Shown: positions 9,034 to 17,946 of the stretch, piece after piece
Layout: every line of letters begins with the position of its first letter
Position numbering within the stretch: position 1 is the stretch's first letter
Assembly: GCA_963780045.1 (NCBI GenBank)
Contig: CAVZZZ010000001.1
Span: 434,001 to 498,000, forward strand
Source of the DNA: JANXQG01 sp963780045
GTDB taxonomy: Bacteria; Planctomycetota; Planctomycetia; Pirellulales; Thermoguttaceae
DNA length: 64,000 nucleotides
Direction of reading: 5' to 3'
The notes under the pieces: generated by a model
Told to the model about the DNA's origin: nothing
What the model saw: only the letters and a program-made list of their open reading frames with translations
Database searches by the model: none
Program-made: the position numbers and the translations under genes

Positions 9034-9241
9034 TCAATTCGGGCAGATCGGACACCGCTGTTTGCGGGCCAAGCGGAATCTTCTTCGAGAAAACCTCGTC
9101 CCAAGTGGTGGCAGAACAAGGCCGGACCGTGATCTCACCCGCGCGCTTCTCAAGAGCAACTCGCCCTTGAAGGCCAAGCTCCGCGACCCATTCGGAAGGC
9201 AATTGGACCTTATGATCAGATTCGATGGTCGTGACTACCAT
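9011..9241 (-). CDS. AbrB/MazE-type antitoxin
   Basis: 76 residues. The N-terminal swapped-hairpin motif is HKVQLPSEWVAELGLQGRVALE, with the acidic C-terminal tail that usually wraps the toxin. Start ATG 9241 follows AAGGA at a good distance. It precedes and overlaps the PIN-domain gene; such pairs usually repress their own promoter. No operator could be assigned in the 129-base gap upstream. Confidence 0.8.
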   Translation of the reverse strand: MVVTTIESDHKVQLPSEWVAELGLQGRVALEKRAGEITVRPCSATTWDEVFSKKIPLGPQTAVSDLPELSGDDYFL

Positions 9242-9370
9242 TTCTCTATTCCTTGGCCATACGCACCCATCTGTTACATAATGAGTTTATTCTATCGAGT
9301 GTGACCGGGCAAGCGAGAGTGCAACGTTGCAATTCGCGGCTCTTCCGCCATTCACACTGTGCCATGCGAA

Positions 9371-10995
9371 TTACCGCTTGATATCATCTCCCCAATTCGT
9401 ATGGTCCGGTCCCGGCCACGGGTCGGCGTAGGCCCGCTGCTCCCACTCCTTCCATGCGGCCTGAAGCCGCGCGGCGACGTCGGGATGATCGGCGATCACG
9501 TTGTGCAGCTCGGTACGGTCGGCTTCCATGTCGTATAGCTCCCACGGGCCGCGCCATTTCTGCACGAGCTTCCACTTGCCGTCGCGTATGGCCTTGTTGC
9601 CCTCGTGCTCCCAAAAAATCGGCCGTTTGCGGTTCAACGGCTCGCCCGAAAAGGCAGGCCGCAGGCTGACGCCCTCCATCGGCAAAATGGCGTGGCCTTT
9701 GAACTCGGCCGGATATTTGCGCCGGCCAGGTCCACGGCGGTGGCCATGATGTCAATGACGTGGCCTGGCTGCTTTTCCAGGCTGCCATTGCGCTCGAGCG
9801 GGATGCCGGCCGGCCAGTGCGCGATGAACGGCGAGCTGATTCCGCCTTCGTGGGTGAAGTGCTTGTAGCGGCGGAAGGGCGTGTTGGCGAGCGTCGCCCA
9901 ATTCATGCCCAGCACGACGTAAGACTGCGGGCTGCCAATCGGTCCCGGGCCGCGGGTTACGCCCGCCGGGCCGGTCTCCGCGTTGCCGCCGTTGTCGCTA
10001 AGGAAAACAATCAAGGTATTGTCCAACTCGCCGCGTTCCTTCAAGCCGGCCACCAGCTTGCCGACACTGCGGTCGATGCACTCGATCATCGCCGCGTAGA
10101 CCGACATGATCGCGTCGAAGCGGTCCTTGCGATTCGGTGCGCGCGTCTCCCAGGCGGGCGAATCGTCCGGCCGCGGCGAGAGCGGCCAGCGGGGATCGAC
10201 GATGCCTAGCGCGATCTGCTTGGCATGGCGGGCTTCGCGCAGCTTGTCCCAGCCGACCATGTACTTGCCGCGATAATGAGCGATCACGTCGGCCGGCGCC
10301 CGCAAGGGAAAGTGGACCGCGCCCTGGGCGATGTAGAGAAAGAACGGTTTTTTCTCCGCGCGGGCTTCGTCGATGAACTTCAGGCCCCATTCGGTGAAGA
10401 GGTCGGTGGAGTACCAGTCCTTGCCCAGCTCCGGAGAGTCCTTGCGGATTTCGCGGCCGTTGAGAAAGAGCGACTCGGTGCCGGGCCGGTCGAGTTCCTT
10501 GGGGAAATAGACCTCGCCGTACTTCGAGTTGAGCGATCGCATGAAGCCGCGCGTCCAGGGCGGCGTGCCGTTTTGCTGCCCCAAGTGCCACTTGCCGGTC
10601 ATGGCGGTGAAGTAACCGGCCTGGCCGAGAACTTCGGCGATCGTCACGCAGCGTGGCAGCAGCCGGCCGTGGAAGCCGCGCGACTTCGGTTCCACCTTGT
10701 TGTCCAGCCAGCCCATGCCGGCCTGCTGCGAGTACAAGCCGGTCAAGAGCGCCGCGCGTGTCGGGCTGCACCGAGGCGTGTTGTAGAAATGCGTGAAGCG
10801 GACGCCCTCGGACGCCAGGCGGTCGAGGTTCGGCGTCGGCACCTCGCTGCCGTAGCAGCCGATGTCGGAGAAGCCCATGTCGTCGACGAGGACAACGATT
10901 ATGTTAGGCCGCGACGCCGCGATCGCGGGCGGTGCCGAGAGGATCGCCGCGAATCCTGCCAAGACTAGCGCGCAGGCTGAAAGAGGACGTAGCAT
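9371..10995 (-). CDS. Secreted arylsulfatase, formylglycine type, frameshifted
   Basis: Hydrolyses sulfate esters, probably of polysaccharides. Signal peptide to about residue 27, metal-binding DD in VLVDDMGFSDIG (residues 38-39), and the FGly signature CSPTR with Cys at about residue 76; then KWHLGQ and the C-terminal WKLVQKW and LYDMEADRTE blocks. A base is missing near 9717-9722: one side ends VDLAGA and the other resumes KYPAEFKGHAILPMEG. The joined protein has about 540 residues, normal for the family. ATG 10995 is chosen because the hydrophobic signal follows directly. Confidence 0.9.
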
Positions 10996-11145
10996 ATTCG
11001 GTACACTTTCTGTTGAGTTCATTTCCCAAAGCAGCCCAAGATTGCAGCGTCTCCATGATACACTGCGCACCGGACGTTGTCACCCAACTGAAGTAGCCGA
11101 AATGCCGCAGAGTGTGATATACTTTATCGTGCCGAGGGGCACGCC

Positions 11146-11385
11146 ATGCCGTTTTACTTCTTTGTCTGGACTCCGGAGATCGAAGAACACTTGGCAGAGC
11201 ACGAGGTTTCTCCGGAGGAGTTCGAGGAAGTTGTGAGCGATCCCGAGTATGAAGACATCAGCCGATCATCGGGAAATCCGGTCGCGTTCGGGTCAACTTC
11301 TGAAGGCCGGTTCATCTGCTGTGTATTCAAACGTTTGGGGGACGATATGATTGAACCGGTCACCGCGTACGACGTGGAGAAATGA
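11146..11385 (+). CDS. BrnT/DUF4258-like small protein, putative toxin
   Basis: 79 residues: FVWTPEIEEHLAEHEVSPEE, then EYEDISRSSGNPVAFG and CCVFKRLGDDMIEPVTAYDV, the strand pattern of BrnT/RelE-like RNases. The following gene, 4 bases downstream, encodes an HTH-like protein, as expected for the antitoxin. A TATACT box about 25 bases upstream is a plausible -10. Toxicity is inferred only. Confidence 0.65.
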   Translation: MPFYFFVWTPEIEEHLAEHEVSPEEFEEVVSDPEYEDISRSSGNPVAFGSTSEGRFICCVFKRLGDDMIEPVTAYDVEK

Positions 11386-11389
11386 GTCA

Positions 11390-11767
11390 ATGCAGCTAAC
11401 GCCAGAACAACAGTCGGAATTGAGCCGTGCAAAGGCCGCAGGACAAAAGCGGGTCCGATTGTCGATGACTTCTCTGCAAAAGGAAGAGTGGGCAGCGGCA
11501 GCGCAACGTGAGCTGGAGGCCCAAGAGGAAAACGTCGAACGATTTCGCAAGATCAAGGCTGCGGCACAACAAGAAGGGTTCCTCGGCAACCTCCGCCGAG
11601 CTATCTCAGGCTCTCGCCGCCCCATCCATGAACTCGCCGCGGAGATCGGTCTGGAGGCACAGGCGCTTTCCGACTTTCGCGCCGGTGAAGCCGAATTGTC
11701 GGCCGCTGCATTAGATCGCTTGATTGCCGCGCTCGGCCTGCGGTTGATGCAAGAAATCCCTCGCTGA
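11390..11767 (+). CDS. HTH-like protein, putative antitoxin partner
   Basis: 125 residues. N-terminal half is a charged helix (RKIKAAAQQEG); the C-terminal half, IHELAAEIGLEAQALSDFRA followed by LDRLIAALGL, has the spacing of a lambda-repressor-type HTH. It starts 4 bases after the BrnT-like gene, so the two are co-transcribed. Here the toxin-like gene comes first, as in brnTA and higBA. Confidence 0.65.
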   Translation: MQLTPEQQSELSRAKAAGQKRVRLSMTSLQKEEWAAAAQRELEAQEENVERFRKIKAAAQQEGFLGNLRRAISGSRRPIHELAAEIGLEAQALSDFRAGEAELSAAALDRLIAALGLRLMQEIPR

Positions 11768-11827
11768 GCACGCCGGGGCCGGCTTTTCCGGCCTTGTGGC
11801 TCCCGTCCACGCTTTCCGGTGACAGCC

Positions 11828-12247
11828 ATGCTCGTCGTCGACTCCCACGTGCAAATCCCGCTCGCCGAATTTGAGATCACCTTCGCGCGCAGCGGGGGGC
11901 CGGGCGGGCAGAACGTCAACAAGGTCAACAGCAAGGCGGTACTGCGGTGGGGCGTGCGCGGCTCGCCTTCGCTGCCGGAGGCCGTGCGTCAGCGGTTCCT
12001 GCAACGATACGCCGCCCGGCTGACCGGCGACGGTGAATTGCTGGTGACCAGCCAGCGTTATCGCGACGCGCCGCGGAACCTGAGCGACTGTCTCGACAAG
12101 CTCCGCGCGATGCTTCTGGCAGTGGCGACTCCGCCCAAACGCCGCCGGGCGACGCGGCCGACGCGCGGCTCCGTCGAACGCCGCCTTCAGGCGAAACGGC
12201 GGAAATCGTCCGCAAAACAGCACCGCCGCGTGCCGCGAGACGACTGA
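11828..12247 (+). CDS. arfB: ArfB/YaeJ-like ribosome-rescue peptidyl hydrolase
   Basis: 139 residues. Contains the release-factor catalytic motif in ARSGGPGGQNVNKVNSKAVL and ends in a lysine/arginine-rich tail (RRLQAKRRKSSAKQHRR), the part that enters the empty mRNA channel of stalled ribosomes. Hydrolyses peptidyl-tRNA on non-stop complexes. ATG 11828 preferred; ATG 11819 is in frame. Confidence 0.85.
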   Translation: MLVVDSHVQIPLAEFEITFARSGGPGGQNVNKVNSKAVLRWGVRGSPSLPEAVRQRFLQRYAARLTGDGELLVTSQRYRDAPRNLSDCLDKLRAMLLAVATPPKRRRATRPTRGSVERRLQAKRRKSSAKQHRRVPRDD

Positions 12248-12253
12248 TTTAAG

Positions 12254-12278
12254 CATCTCGGCGGAGCGAGCTGAGTAC
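12254..12278. repeat. 25-bp CATCTCG-type palindromic repeat, copy 1
   Basis: Starts CATCTCGGCGGAGCGAG, 7 bases after the arfB stop. It matches the reverse complement of 55770-55794 at 24 of 25 positions. Core stem CATCTCG/CGAG.TG. It is followed by a TATAAT box at 12304-12309 ahead of the next gene. Confidence 0.75.
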
Positions 12279-12330
12279 GATACCCACTTCTGGAAATCTA
12301 CGCTATAATTAGGCGGGTTGAGCCAGTATC

Positions 12331-13104
12331 GTGTCGAAAAAAGACAGCTTCATGCCCCAAAATCAGGATATTGACGCCATTCTCCGTGAATGGCCCTATC
12401 AACCGGGCGTCATCAGCGCGCGGATCGTCCGCACGCCCGGCCGCCGCAAGGTGCTGCAAATGCGGATCGAACTGGGACTGTTGCAAATGGAATTCACCGG
12501 CCGGCCCGACGGCGAGAAGCCGGGCGGCAAGCCAACCTACCTGGAATACATTACCGAGGAACTGGGCGGCGACGACGTGCCGCAACTGCTGACCGACGAG
12601 CAGTGCTTCGAGATCGACCGCGAGTTCGTGCAATACTACCACCGGCGGATTTGCTGCCTCGCCCTGCGGGAGTTCGACCGCGCCGTGGCCGACGCCGACC
12701 ACACGCTGGAATTGATGGATTTCGTGGCGAGCCATTCGCCCAGCGAGGAGTGGACCGCTTCGCACGAGCGCTACCGGCCGTTCGTCTACTTTCACCGCAC
12801 GCAGGCGCTCGCTCTGGCAGTGCTGGAGAAATCGGGTCCGGAGGCGGCGATCGAGGAAATCAACAAGGGCCTTGAGGAAATGCGGAAGCTCTTCGTCCGC
12901 GCCGAGGCCGAAGACCAGTTCGACGACGACGAGCTGGTGCAACAGCTCGGAGAATTGAAGGAATCGTTGCGGAAGGAATATCAGGTGGGGCAGACGCTTG
13001 CCGAGCAATTGGCCGACGCTGTGGCCGCCGAGGAGTACGAGCGGGCCGCGCGGCTTCGCGACGAGATGGCCCGCCGCAAGGTCCCGCACGAGGGGAAGAA
13101 GTAG
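12331..13104 (+). CDS. UVR-motif protein of unknown function
   Basis: 257 residues, start GTG 12331 (ATG 12352 is the alternative). The last 35 residues, LAEQLADAVAAEEYERAARL followed by RDEMARRK, are a UvrB/UvrC-type UVR motif, a helical hairpin for protein-protein contact also found in McsA and ClpC. The remainder is mostly alpha-helical and unrecognised. No nuclease or helicase domain is present, so a direct DNA-repair role is not supported. Confidence 0.7.
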   Translation: MSKKDSFMPQNQDIDAILREWPYQPGVISARIVRTPGRRKVLQMRIELGLLQMEFTGRPDGEKPGGKPTYLEYITEELGGDDVPQLLTDEQCFEIDREFVQYYHRRICCLALREFDRAVADADHTLELMDFVASHSPSEEWTASHERYRPFVYFHRTQALALAVLEKSGPEAAIEEINKGLEEMRKLFVRAEAEDQFDDDELVQQLGELKESLRKEYQVGQTLAEQLADAVAAEEYERAARLRDEMARRKVPHEGKK

Positions 13105-13123
13105 CCGCTTTTCCACGCGACCC

Positions 13124-13859
13124 ATGCCTGCACCCCCCGCCGTCAGCATCATCGTTTCCTGCTGGAACGAAGAGAAGAATATCGAGAACGTCATCCGCGG
13201 CGTCGCGGCGGCGATGCCCGACGCGGAAATCGTCATCGTCCACGGCGGCAACGACCGCACGCTGGAAATCGCCAAGTGCCTGGCGGCCGAGTTTCCCCAA
13301 GTCTTGCCGATCCGCAACGAGAATGACCGCGGCAAGGGGCACGGCATCAAAACCGGCGTCGCACGCGCATCGGCCGACATCATGGCGCAGTTCGACGCCG
13401 ATTTGCAGTTCTTCGCCACGGACTTGCCGGCCCTGGTGAAACCGCTGCTGGAGGGCCGTGCGGACGTAGTCCTCGGCTCGCGTTTTTTGCCCTCGTCGGA
13501 CCGCGACGCCTACAAGCCTTCGTTCTTCCGCGACATGGGAAACCGCCTACTGGCCGGCTACGTCTCTTTGTTGATCGGCCAAAAAGTGACCGACGTGACC
13601 GCCGGCACGAAGTCCTGGACCCGCGGCGCGATCGAGAAGATCGACTTCCGCGACGACCGCTACAGCTACGAGGCGGAGATCGTCGTCCGCGCCGGGCTGC
13701 TGCGGCAGCGGATCATCGAAATCCCCGTTTCCTACGCCAGCCGCAGCGAGGGCGAATTCGATGCACCGCAGCAACCTGGCGGTGATCAAAGCCGGAATGG
13801 TGATCATCGTCAAGTGTTTTGCTTGTTGGATTCGGACGCTGTCTACGCGAAAGAAATGA
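13124..13859 (+). CDS. Family 2 glycosyltransferase (dolichyl-phosphate-mannose-synthase-like), frameshifted
   Basis: Begins VSIIVSCWNEEKNIENVIRG; the metal-binding acids are in QFDADLQF and the acceptor region is YKPSFFRDMGNRLLAGY. Transfers a sugar from a nucleotide to a lipid or protein acceptor at the inner face of the membrane. The frame breaks near 13755-13760; the other frame supplies a convincing end, MHRSNLAVIKAGMVIIVKCF, stopping at 13859, 7 bases before the next start. First gene of a block with two sugar epimerases. Confidence 0.85.
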
Positions 13860-13866
13860 CCGCCGC

Positions 13867-14829
13867 ATGACCACGCCCATCACAAAAAACGATCGCATCC
13901 TCGTCACCGGCGCGGCCGGGTTCCTCGGTTCGCACGTCGTGCCCGCGCTCGAAAAGGCGTTTCCCGCGGCCGCGCTGGTGACCGTCGGCCGCAAAGACTA
14001 CGATCTCTTGGACCAGTCGGCCACCGAGCGAATGTTCGCTGACCTTAAGCCGACGATCGTGGTCCACTTGGCGGCCAAGATCGGCGGCATCCTCGCCAAT
14101 CGCAGCTACCCGGCCGACTTCTGCTACGAGAACCTGCTGGGCACCGTGCTTGTGTTCGAGGCGGCCCATCGCGCGGGCGTGCGGAAGCTGGTCGGCTTCA
14201 TGGGCGGGTGCAGCTACCCGGCAACGGCTCGCTCGCCCATCGGCGAAGACCAGTTCTGGCAGGGCTATCCGCAGCCGGAAAGCGCCCCGTACTCGGCCGC
14301 CAAGCTGATGCTCCTGCTACTTTCCAGTTCCTACCGCAAGCAGCACGGCTTCAACTCGATCGTGCTCGTGCCGGGCAACATGTACGGCGAGTTCGATAAT
14401 TTCAATTTGGAGGCGGCGCACGTCGTGCCGGCGATGATCCGCAAGTTCATCGAGGCCCGCGAGCGCAATGTGCCCCGCGTCTCCTTTTTCGGCACCGGGC
14501 GGCCGACGCGGGACTTCGTCTACGCGGGCGACGTAGCGGCGCTCGTGCCGCGGTTCATCACCGACTACGAATCAAGCGATCCGGTGAACATTTCCACGCA
14601 GACCGAGACGTCCGTCCGCGACCTGGCGGCCACTATCGGCGAGCTGACCGGCTACCGCGGCGAAATCTTCTGGGACACGGCGCATCCCGACGGCCAGATG
14701 GTGAAGATTTACGACGCCGCCCGGCTGCGGAGCTTGGGCATGTGCTGCCCGACGCCGCTGGCCGCCGGCTTGAAGCGGACGATCGCCTGGTTCGAGGCCA
14801 ATCGCGGCGGGAGCGGCGTACGGCTATGA
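13867..14829 (+). CDS. NAD-dependent epimerase/dehydratase, GDP-L-fucose-synthase-like
   Basis: 320 residues, extended SDR. NAD motif TGAAGFLGSH, catalytic Tyr/Lys in APYSAAKLM, and PGNMYGEFDNF, a block seen in GDP-fucose synthases (Fcl/WcaG). Probably produces a nucleotide sugar for the surface glycan made by neighbouring transferases. The stop overlaps the next start as ATGA (14826-14829), so translation is coupled. Confidence 0.8.
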   Translation: MTTPITKNDRILVTGAAGFLGSHVVPALEKAFPAAALVTVGRKDYDLLDQSATERMFADLKPTIVVHLAAKIGGILANRSYPADFCYENLLGTVLVFEAAHRAGVRKLVGFMGGCSYPATARSPIGEDQFWQGYPQPESAPYSAAKLMLLLLSSSYRKQHGFNSIVLVPGNMYGEFDNFNLEAAHVVPAMIRKFIEARERNVPRVSFFGTGRPTRDFVYAGDVAALVPRFITDYESSDPVNISTQTETSVRDLAATIGELTGYRGEIFWDTAHPDGQMVKIYDAARLRSLGMCCPTPLAAGLKRTIAWFEANRGGSGVRL

Positions 14830-15602
14830 ACGTCTTCGTGCTGGGCGGCCAGGGCTTCGTCGGGTCGGCCTTCGTGCGCGCCTGCAAGCGGCACCGCGTC
14901 ACCGCGATTACGCGGCAGAACTACGACCAGCACCGCGGCCGCGCCTGCGACCTGTTCATTAACGCCAACGGCAATTCCAAGAAGTACCTGGCCGACCAGG
15001 AACCGGCCGCCGAATTCGACGCCTCGGTGGCTTCCGTGCTCCGCAGCCTGATCGACTTCCCCGCCAAGCGCTACGTTTACTTGAGCACGATCGACGTTTA
15101 TCCGTGCGTCGACAATCCTCGCCGCAGCCGCGAGGTGGCCGCCATCGAACCGGCAAAGCTCTCTCGCTACGGGCTGCACAAATACCTGGCGGAACAGCTC
15201 GTCCGCAGCTACGCCTCACGCTGGCTGATCTGCCGCTTGGGCGGCATGGTGGGCGAGGGAATGTGGAAGAACTCGATCTTCGATATCCTCCACGACCGGC
15301 CGCTGCGCGTTTCCGCCAAGTCGCAATACCAGTTCATGAACACCGACGACGTAGCAAGAATCGTATTGTCGCTCCTCCGCCGGCAGACGGAACATGAAGT
15401 TTTCAACGTCTGCGGCGCGGGCTGCATCTCCCTGGCCGAGGTCGCGGCCTTGGCGGGCAAGCCGCCGCCGCAATACGCTGTCGACGCGCCCCGCGTCGAG
15501 CGTTACGAGGTCAACGTTTCAAAGCTGCTAGCGATAGTCCGCGTGCCCGAAACGGTCGCAACCGTCCGGGCATTCCTGCGCTCACTTAAATCGTTGTCGT
15601 GA
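14826..15602 (+). CDS. NAD-dependent sugar epimerase/dehydratase
   Basis: 258 residues, shorter extended-SDR protein. NAD motif VLGGQGFVGSAF, Tyr/Lys pair in RYGLHKYLAEQLV, then CRLGGMVGEG and VFNVCGAG. Coupled to the previous gene by ATGA. Its last 17 bases overlap the converging membrane-protein gene. Substrate not assignable. Confidence 0.8.
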   Translation: MNVFVLGGQGFVGSAFVRACKRHRVTAITRQNYDQHRGRACDLFINANGNSKKYLADQEPAAEFDASVASVLRSLIDFPAKRYVYLSTIDVYPCVDNPRRSREVAAIEPAKLSRYGLHKYLAEQLVRSYASRWLICRLGGMVGEGMWKNSIFDILHDRPLRVSAKSQYQFMNTDDVARIVLSLLRRQTEHEVFNVCGAGCISLAEVAALAGKPPPQYAVDAPRVERYEVNVSKLLAIVRVPETVATVRAFLRSLKSLS

Positions 15603-17942
15603 TGCCAGGCTCAGCCTGGTCAACGCGCGCGGGCCCGCGCGACACGGGCCAAAACAGAATCCCGCCGGCCATGAGCAGCGCCAAGACAAGGCCGGCAATC
15701 GTGAGCCGCTGGCCCGCGGCAAAGCTGGCCGGTTCGAAGATCATTTCCACCTTCCGCGTGCCGGCGGGCACCACGCAGGACAGATACTCGCCGTAGGCCG
15801 GTTGCAACCTCACCGGCTTGCCGTCCACCGTCGCCCGCCAGCCGGGGTGATAGCGCTCGGAGACGACAAGAAGCTGTCGCGTGGGGGCAACGGTCTCGAT
15901 TTCCATCCGGCCGGGTCGCTCGTTCTTGATGTTCGCCGTTCCCGGCGAGCCGAACTCTAAAGCAGGGTCGAGTGGCCGATCGAGAAGAGCTGTCGTCGCC
16001 GGGTCGATCGAGTACGCAGCCTTCACGAGGTCCTCTTCCTTGCAAGCGGCCGTTTGCGAAACCAGCCGCGCCCGCGGCATCGGAGCGGGGGACGCCAACC
16101 ATTGTTCATTGTTCTTCACCCAATGGATCGAAGCCAGGCGCAGGGCCGGGATGTCCAGCATGATCTGGCCGTTGGCTCCGCGCAGCAACACCGGCATGCG
16201 CTCTTTCGGAGCGATTGCCGTATAGCCCTTCATCAGTTCGTATCCCATCACAGCCAGCATGTTTCCGTGGTCGCTGTCCGTGCCGAGGAGGCAGAGCCGG
16301 CCCGCATCGGTCTTCGGCGGCGTGGAAACCGAGGCCTCGATCGCGGTCAGCGATTCCATAGGCCGCAGCGCCGGCTCTTTGGGTGTAACGGAAGCGGCCA
16401 TTCCCGGTAGCGGCTCATGGGGAGGATTCCAAAGGTATTGATACATATTGAACCAGCCGATTTCTCCCGCGGTGAGAAACACGATGCCGTAGACGCCCCA
16501 GCGCGCGCCTCGCGCGGCCGCCGCCACCAGGACTACGGCGCAGGCCACGAGCGCAAAGCCCGACACGATCTCCGCCGTGGAGCCCAAGAGCTGCGCCGAT
16601 GCGCTGGTCGGCTGGGAGGCGATCGCCAGCGCCGCGACGGCCGTGATTGCCGCCAGCAGAAATACGACGCCCAGCGGCCACAGCGCCGACCACTTGATCC
16701 GCTCGCCGGCGCGCTGCAGGGCCAGCAGGTCGGCCAGCGCAACCGCGGCGAGCACGGCCATCGCCAGCTCCGTGAGCATCGAGTAACGAGACGGACAGCG
16801 CAAGGGGAGCGAGCTGATGACGGGCAATTGCGAGACCAGCAAGTAAACGCCGCCGTATTTCCCCAAGGCCATGCCGAGCATGAAGAGCGCGAAGAGGAAG
16901 GTCGCAAGCACGAACCGCCGCTGCGGCAGCTTGCGCCAGCGGATCGCCAGCCAGGCCAGTGCGACGGTGGAAAAGGCGGTGGTATAAAGGCCCATTTCGT
17001 GCGTGTTGGCGTCGATGACTCGATGCTCCGCGTAGTACCGCCCTTTCAGCGCAAACGGGGCCCAAAGCTGGATGATGTTCAGCGGGTGCATCGAGCCCCA
17101 CGAGCGAAACTCAAGCGTCGTCTCCGCGCGGTCGGAGTTCGAAAGTCCGTCCCACGTCGGCAGTAGCTGGACCGCGCCGATGAGAAAACCGATCGCGACG
17201 GCCGGCGCCACAGCGCGATCCGCCGCCAGTCGCCGCCGTTGAATGACCGCCAGAGCACTACGGCGATTTCCCCGAGGAGGCAGAAGATGAGGAACTGCGG
17301 ATAACCGGCCAGGTGCTGCAAGCCCGTCAGCAGCGCGACGGCCAAGGCCGCCAGGGCGACGTGCCTCAAGTCCTTCGCGCACATCAGCACGTCGCACGCC
17401 AGCAGCAGCCAGGGCAGCAGCGAGACGACGCCCAGCGCGTTCATGTGCATGAAGTGCAAGATGCCGAAGCCGCTGAAGGAGAAGATCATTGCTCCGATGA
17501 GCGCGCCGGCGGCTTCCACGCTCCACCTTCGCAAGAGCACGAACATCCCCGCGAACATCACCACGTAGTTCAGCAGGAACTCCAGATTGAAGGCCAGTTC
17601 CACCGGCAGGGTCCGGTAGAGCAGCCAGTGCAGCGGATGACAGAATCCGGCTTCGCCCTCGGAGTGGATGTAGTAGCCGCAGAAGAAGCGCGGCGTCCAG
17701 AGGAAGCTGTCGCCGGCCTTGAGCGCCAGCGAATAGATGCAGCGATACGGTATGTGAAGGTTCTTGACGTCGTCGTAGGTGTAGAGGCGGTTTGTCCAAA
17801 TCGGCCACGAAAGCATGACGAACAGGCCCAGCGCGGTCAATACGAGTAGCCAAGCGGCGCGCTCGTCGCCTTGCCGCGGCTCGCGCGCCTGCTCGGGGCT
17901 GGGCTTCGCGGTCCCGCCGGCCGCGATCGTGTTGTGCGTCAT
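15586..17942 (-). CDS. YfhO-like polytopic membrane protein, frameshifted
   Basis: About 785 residues when joined. The N-terminal half has a first membrane span (LLVLTALGLFVMLSWPIW), the loop RLYTYDDVKNLHIPY and many further spans; the C-terminal ~250 residues are a soluble domain (RYHPGWRATVDGKPVRLQPA) before a last span. This is the layout of YfhO-family proteins thought to glycosylate lipoteichoic acid or other surface polymers. A G is missing in a GGG run near 17208: one side ends RRIALW and the other resumes PAVAIGFLIGAVQ. Stop of the upstream gene lies 4 bases before this start. Confidence 0.75.
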
Positions 17943-17946
17943 CGCA

